DNA of 64,000 nt from Natrinema salifodinae (GTDB lineage: Archaea; Halobacteriota; Halobacteria; Halobacteriales; Natrialbaceae), in contig NZ_FOIS01000004.1 of NCBI RefSeq assembly GCF_900110455.1, positions 124,001-188,000 of the forward strand. Direction: 5' to 3'. The notes under the pieces are model-generated. The model did no database searches. It was not told the DNA's origin and was given only the letters and a program-made list of their open reading frames with translations. Positions 60,762 through 64,000 of this stretch are shown here, one piece after another (position 1 is the first letter of the stretch; the number at the start of each line of letters is the position of its first letter). The translations under genes were made by a program, and so were the position numbers.

Positions 60762-61484
60762 ATGGAGACGATCGACTTCGACCGCATCGCGCCGTCCCCG
60801 GAGACGCGCGTGCTCGACGTCGGCTGCGGCGAGGGCCGGCACGTCCACGCCGCCGCCCTCGAGACCGTCGCGGAGGTCGTCGGCGTCGACCTCGACCCGG
60901 CGAACCTGGCCGCTGCGCGGGCGGACTACGACGAGTACGTTGCCGGCGAGTCCGACGTGCCGGTCACCTTCTGTGCGGGGGACGCGCTCCGGCTCCCCTT
61001 CGCGGACGGCGCCTTCGACGTCGTCTGCTGTACCGAGGTGCTGGAGCACCTGCCCGACTACGAGTCGGCGCTGGACGAACTCCGGCGAGTCTGCGCGCCT
61101 GGCGGAACGCTCGCGGTGAGCGTCCCGAGAGCGGGCCCCGAACGGATCTGCTGGGCGCTGTCCGACGAGTACCACGAGGTGGAGGGCGGCCACGTCCGCA
61201 TCTTCGACCGCGAGGAACTGCGAGCCGCTATCGAGCGGCGGGGCTTCCGGCGGGTCGACGGCCACTTCGCCCATGCCCTGCACGTGCCCTACTGGTGGCT
61301 GAAGTGTCTCTGGTGGGACCGCGACCAGCGGGACGAGGCGCCGCTGCCGCTGCGGGCCTACGACCGGTTCCTCGAGTGGGACGTCATGGAGTCGCCGCGG
61401 CCGGTGCGGCTGCTCGAACGGGCACTCGATCCCCTCGTCGGCAAGAGCGTCGTCTACTACTTCCGACTGGAGGGGCGGGCGTGA
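60762..61484 (+). CDS. SAM-dependent methyltransferase (class I)
   Basis: 240 residues. The SAM-binding motifs are VLDVGCGEGRHVHAAAL, VVGVDLDPANLAAAR, CAGDALRLPFADGAFDVVCCTEVLEHLPDYESALDELRRVCAPGGTLAVSVPR. The C-terminal half (GGHVRIFDREELRAAIERRGFRRVDGHFAHALHVPYWWLKCLWW) is aromatic-rich. Substrate unknown; the neighbours suggest a glycan or lipid-linked sugar. It starts 2 nt after the glycosyltransferase and overlaps the next gene by 4 nt (GTGA). Confidence 0.9.
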   Translation: METIDFDRIAPSPETRVLDVGCGEGRHVHAAALETVAEVVGVDLDPANLAAARADYDEYVAGESDVPVTFCAGDALRLPFADGAFDVVCCTEVLEHLPDYESALDELRRVCAPGGTLAVSVPRAGPERICWALSDEYHEVEGGHVRIFDREELRAAIERRGFRRVDGHFAHALHVPYWWLKCLWWDRDQRDEAPLPLRAYDRFLEWDVMESPRPVRLLERALDPLVGKSVVYYFRLEGRA

Positions 61485-62548
61485 GCGACGGCCGCGACCG
61501 ATCGCCGGCGTCGCCGTCGCTCGCCGACTGGGGGCTCGGACCGGCGGTCGAGTACGTCGAGCGCGTCCAGCGCGCCGACGGGTTGATCCCCTGGTACCCC
61601 GACGGCCCGGCCGACCCCTGGGACCACGTCGAAAGCGCGATGGCCCTGTCGGTCGCCGGCCGCGACGAGGCCGCCCGCCGCGCGTACCGCTGGGTCGCCG
61701 ACGCACAGCACGACGACGGGGCGCTGTGGGCCACCTACGGCGATCCCGAAGGCGATGAGGGCGCCCACGACGGCGACGAACCGCGGAAGGAAACCCACCG
61801 CAGCGCCTACGTCGCCGTCGGCGCGTATCACCACTACCGCTGTACCGGCGACCGCGACTTCCTCGCGGAGCTGTGGCCGACCGTCCGCGACGCCCTCGCG
61901 TTCGCCCGCCGCCACCAGGCGCCGACCGGCGAGATCTACTGGAGCGTCGGCGCGGACGGGTCGGTCTACGAGGACGCGCTCGTCGCCGGCTGTTCCTCGC
62001 TGTACAAGAGCCTGGCCTGCGGCGCGGCGATCGCCGGCGAACTCGGCCGCGAGGACGCCCGCGACCGGTGGCTCGAGGCTCGCACCCGCCTGGGCGAGGC
62101 GCTTCGCTCGCGACCGGACCGGTTCGATCGCACCTGGGAGAGCAAATCGCGGTACGCGATGGACTGGTTCTATCCCGTCCTCTGTGGCGTGGTGACCGGC
62201 GACCCGGCGCGGGACCGGCTCGAGGACGGGATGGATCGCTTCCTCGAGGACGGGCTGGGCTGTCGCTGCGTCGCGGACGAGCCGTGGGTGACCGTCGCCG
62301 AGTCCTGCGAACTCGTGGTTTCGCTGGCCGCGGTGGGGCGGCAAGCGCGTGCGCGTGAGATCTACGAGTGGCTGTTCCAGTGGACCGACGATGACGGCGT
62401 CTTCTGGACGGGCTACCAGTTCGAGGACGAGGCGTTCTGGCCGGGCAAGCGGCCGACGTGGACCGGCGGGGCCGCGGTGCTTGCTGCTGATGCGTTGTCG
62501 GGGATGTCGGGGGCCGCGGATCTGTTTACTGATCCGCTAGGCGAATGA
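61481..62548 (+). CDS. Alpha/alpha-toroid (terpenoid cyclase/glycosidase-like) protein
   Basis: 355 residues from GTG. The repeated helical pairs (PAVEYVERVQRADGLIPWYPDGPADPWDHVESAMALSVAG; AYRWVADAQHDDGALWATYG; YAMDWFYPVLCGVVTGDPA; IYEWLFQWTDDDGVFWTGYQFEDEAFWPGKRPTWTGGAAVLAADAL) match the alpha/alpha-toroid fold of prenyltransferase and glycoside hydrolase superfamilies. Acidic residues in WDHVESAMAL and EDEAFWP may be catalytic. It is usually called 'prenyltransferase' in haloarchaea, but the catalytic role is untested. It completes the operon, perhaps acting on the same glycan. Confidence 0.75.
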   Translation: MSDGRDRSPASPSLADWGLGPAVEYVERVQRADGLIPWYPDGPADPWDHVESAMALSVAGRDEAARRAYRWVADAQHDDGALWATYGDPEGDEGAHDGDEPRKETHRSAYVAVGAYHHYRCTGDRDFLAELWPTVRDALAFARRHQAPTGEIYWSVGADGSVYEDALVAGCSSLYKSLACGAAIAGELGREDARDRWLEARTRLGEALRSRPDRFDRTWESKSRYAMDWFYPVLCGVVTGDPARDRLEDGMDRFLEDGLGCRCVADEPWVTVAESCELVVSLAAVGRQARAREIYEWLFQWTDDDGVFWTGYQFEDEAFWPGKRPTWTGGAAVLAADALSGMSGAADLFTDPLGE

Positions 62549-62882
62549 CTTGATCGGGGCGAGCGTTCAGGTTCGCTAGAAAGGATACGAATAGAGGGTA
62601 ACGAGGGTTAGAAGACTGAGTGCGGTCAAATTCACGCTTGTGCCCCTAAGGGGGCAGGGCAATTGCGCGGCGCGCGCTCTGCGCGCCGTGCTAGCGAAAA
62701 GTCAGACTGGGCGATTCGAGACGGTACAACGGCGCTATCCCAACAGTAGGAGAGGATGGGACCTCGATAACGAGTGTTGTCGAGTCTGCTTAGGAGAGAA
62801 GAGAGCAGACTATGACCGAACGATAAGTACAGGGTGTGTATGTGCCATCCGGTCAGAAGGTGAGATCCATCTCTGTAGCTCC
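62549..62882. other. Gap after the toroid gene, start of A+T-richer DNA
   Basis: 334 bp without a clear gene. It holds the second copy of a GC-rich repeat (62640-62692) and then sequence of lower G+C leading to the end of the lipoprotein gene. A longer plus-strand frame crosses it but lacks a plausible protein. Confidence 0.45.
62640..62692 (-). repeat. GC-rich dispersed repeat, copy 2 (inverted)
   Basis: Contains two hairpins: TGCCCC-TAAG-GGGGCA (62641-62656) and CGGCGCGC-GCTCT-GCGCGCCG (62668-62688). The reverse complement matches 11918-11966 in block order and most bases. It lies 90 bp after the toroid stop, where it may also serve as a transcript end. Confidence 0.55.
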
Positions 62883-63452
62883 TCAGGGAAACTCGACAGT
62901 AAAGTTTCCAGTCGCACTATAATCAGTTCCCCAAAAACCGTCATCCGAAAGGGTGGCCTCGGTTCCAATCCACAGTTCTTGAGGATCCTGTTCGTGATCT
63001 ACAGCAAGAAGAAGATCCATCCTCACGCTTCCGCGGCCGATGTCAGTAGTGTCGGCCATGTCCAAGATGGTCGTCGATGGGTCGTCACCGTCCTGAGAGA
63101 GCGTCGCTTTGTATGCGTGGGCCTCTTCCCGAAGAGAGATCCCGGCTGGGGAGAAGCCAGCAGTGTATGGCGGAGAGCGGAATTTGAGTCGAAGTGAGTC
63201 GAGTCGAATGCCATCTGGCTGCCACGAAGCGATAAAGAATGGATAGTACTCGCGTTTCCCGTCATCAGTGAACTGTTTTTGGAACTGAACTCGCAATACA
63301 TTCTCGCCGTTCTCGCTAAACGGCAGTATGACACTCCCATCGTCTTCGATCACGTCATCGGCGGTGAGTGGTGTCTCACCTCCCACCGTGGTACACCCAG
63401 CTAAGGGTATAGTCATCAATCCGCTTGTAGCGAGATACCGTCGCCTATTCAT
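62883..63452 (-). CDS. Hypothetical lipoprotein
   Basis: 189 residues. The signal RRRYLATSGLMTIPLAGC has a twin-arginine-like RRR and a lipobox Cys, so it is probably exported and lipid-anchored. The mature part is beta-strand-rich (VILPFSENGENVLRVQFQKQF, REYYPFFIASWQPDGIRLDSLRLKF, DDGFWGTDYSATGNFTVEF). No family is recognised. The ATG at 63452 overlaps the remnant gene upstream; a longer frame back to 63629 runs through that remnant. Codon use is less G/C-rich than the core genome. Confidence 0.65.
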   Translation of the reverse strand: MNRRRYLATSGLMTIPLAGCTTVGGETPLTADDVIEDDGSVILPFSENGENVLRVQFQKQFTDDGKREYYPFFIASWQPDGIRLDSLRLKFRSPPYTAGFSPAGISLREEAHAYKATLSQDGDDPSTTILDMADTTDIGRGSVRMDLLLAVDHEQDPQELWIGTEATLSDDGFWGTDYSATGNFTVEFP

Positions 63453-63598
63453 GATATATTGTGATTGGATATAATTAAGTATCTTCTGATCAGTTTCGGA
63501 TGAGAAATCCCCCCGGTATTGTACGGGACCACCGCTGGCGGCATCGCTATTCCCTGCTCCTCGAAAAACTCGAGCAGCGCGGGATCGAATTTCGTCAT
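63449..63598 (-). pseudogene. Truncated phiH1-type repressor
   Basis: The 49-codon frame starts WMTKFDPALLEFFEEQGIA (ATG at 63598) and then loses similarity after AMPPAVV, ending in A+T-rich sequence. WMTKFDPALLEF is the usual start of haloarchaeal phiH1-like winged-helix repressors, so this is the first helix of a second copy with the rest deleted. It follows the intact repressor's stop in the same frame. Confidence 0.55.
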
Positions 63599-63625
63599 CC
63601 ACGATACCAGCGGCGCATTCAGTGA

Positions 63626-63892
63626 TCAATTCTCGTTTGGCTCGAGATCGTCGGCATCCAACTCCCCGGCGAGATACTGTTCGCCAGCCTCGTTGATCTC
63701 GTAATATCCCCGTTCGACTCGAGTGACAAATTCATACTCAACGAGTACAGTGAGCCGTCGAGTGACTTCCTCACGGCTACGATCGATGTTTTTCGCGATC
63801 ACGGCCGGCGACAGGATCATCCCCGACGATTGCAGTGCCTCGAGAATTCGCTCGTCGGTTGGCATCTGCATCCAGTCGCCGGGTCGGCGCAT
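63626..63892 (-). CDS. phiH1-like winged-helix repressor
   Basis: 88 residues. MRRPGDWMQMPTDERILEALQSSGMILSPAVIAKNIDRSREEVTRRLTVLVEYEFVTRVERGYYEINEAGEQYLAGELDADDLEP is the complete phiH1-repressor-like fold: a winged helix with a recognition helix near residues 40-55. The relatives control lysogeny in haloviruses and occur in proviruses and genome islands. The ATG at 63892 starts the conserved MRRPGDWM. Its position beside a truncated copy and A+T-richer DNA suggests the edge of an accessory or proviral segment that continues beyond the window. Confidence 0.8.
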   Translation of the reverse strand: MRRPGDWMQMPTDERILEALQSSGMILSPAVIAKNIDRSREEVTRRLTVLVEYEFVTRVERGYYEINEAGEQYLAGELDADDLEPNEN

Positions 63893-64000
63893 GCTCGTGC
63901 AGTCTGAAAACGGAGGAATACGCCTGTCGATGCACCAGAGCTCGCTCAATTTTAATTGAGAGATAGCTCAACGTCTAGTGAGAGAATTTATGTCGATGGA

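Noticed and set aside
62640-63197. 185-codon plus-strand frame over the second GC-rich repeat
   Set aside because: It crosses the repeat hairpins and lies antisense to the lipoprotein gene, whose signal peptide and lipobox are convincing.
1-64000. CRISPR array
   Set aside because: No regularly spaced identical repeats of 28-37 bp with unique spacers were seen, and no cas genes are present.

Overview
This 64 kb window is chromosomal DNA of a haloarchaeon (class Halobacteria). The support is a very high G+C content with strong third-position G/C bias, acidic proteins, and archaeal signature genes: FtsZ1, NAC, transcription factor S, archaeal TrmI, DTD2-type D-aminoacyl-tRNA deacylase and a geranylgeranyl reductase. 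It also carries haloarchaea-typical families (HalOD1, DUF7344, DUF5789, DUF5797, DUF5787, a Bat-like sensor-regulator, a phiH1-like repressor). The gene set is compatible with Natrialbales, but genus and species cannot be read from it.

Layout. 1-8.6 kb: SppA-like protease (cut by the window start), DUF373 membrane protein, Dph6-like ligase, ferritin-like protein, sugar nucleotidyltransferase, two small regulators, a Rieske protein, a saccharopine-reductase-like enzyme and pabC. 8.6-12.7 kb: an A+T-richer accessory block with remnants, IS-end-like repeats, a DUF4177/membrane-protein pair, an RNase H-fold gene, an operator-like palindrome and a candidate structured RNA. This block separates pabC from pabA-pabB. 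12.7-21.5 kb: pabA, pabB, an acidic helix-hairpin-helix protein, aroE, a Na+/Ca2+ exchanger and two large regulators. 21.5-22.5 kb: an A+T-rich gene-poor gap. 22.5-39 kb: housekeeping genes (dtdA, ftsZ1, ferredoxin, geranylgeranyl reductase, M20 hydrolase, uS10-like protein, Nudix hydrolase, tfs, trmI, nac, PUA and NYN proteins, htpX). 39.3-45.5 kb: the succinylase diaminopimelate/lysine pathway (dapA-dapB-dapD, lysA-dapF-dapE). 45.7-51.5 kb: AhpD-like protein, paired half-size EamA transporters, divergent purB and a fused PurN-PurH gene, a candidate structured RNA and a 53-residue zinc-finger protein. 51.8-54.9 kb: a SIMPL lipoprotein, then a siderophore-binding lipoprotein and FAD oxidoreductase behind a DtxR-type box. 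55-62.5 kb: carA/Lrp, PHP protein, lipid-kinase-like protein, idi, and a glycosyltransferase/methyltransferase/alpha-toroid operon. 62.5-64 kb: A+T-richer DNA with a lipoprotein, a phiH1-type repressor and a truncated second copy.

How the genes relate. The pab genes and aroE belong to chorismate and p-aminobenzoate metabolism. The dap/lysA genes form one pathway that lacks only its aminotransferase here. purB and the PurN-PurH fusion share a divergent promoter with two identical 10-bp motifs. The siderophore-binding gene and the flavoprotein form an iron-regulated unit. The least explained items are two candidate structured RNAs, each with a TATA-like box about 25-30 nt upstream (near 12.1 kb and 51.1 kb), repeats in convergent intergenic gaps, and a repeat shared in inverted orientation by the two accessory regions near 11.9 and 62.7 kb.
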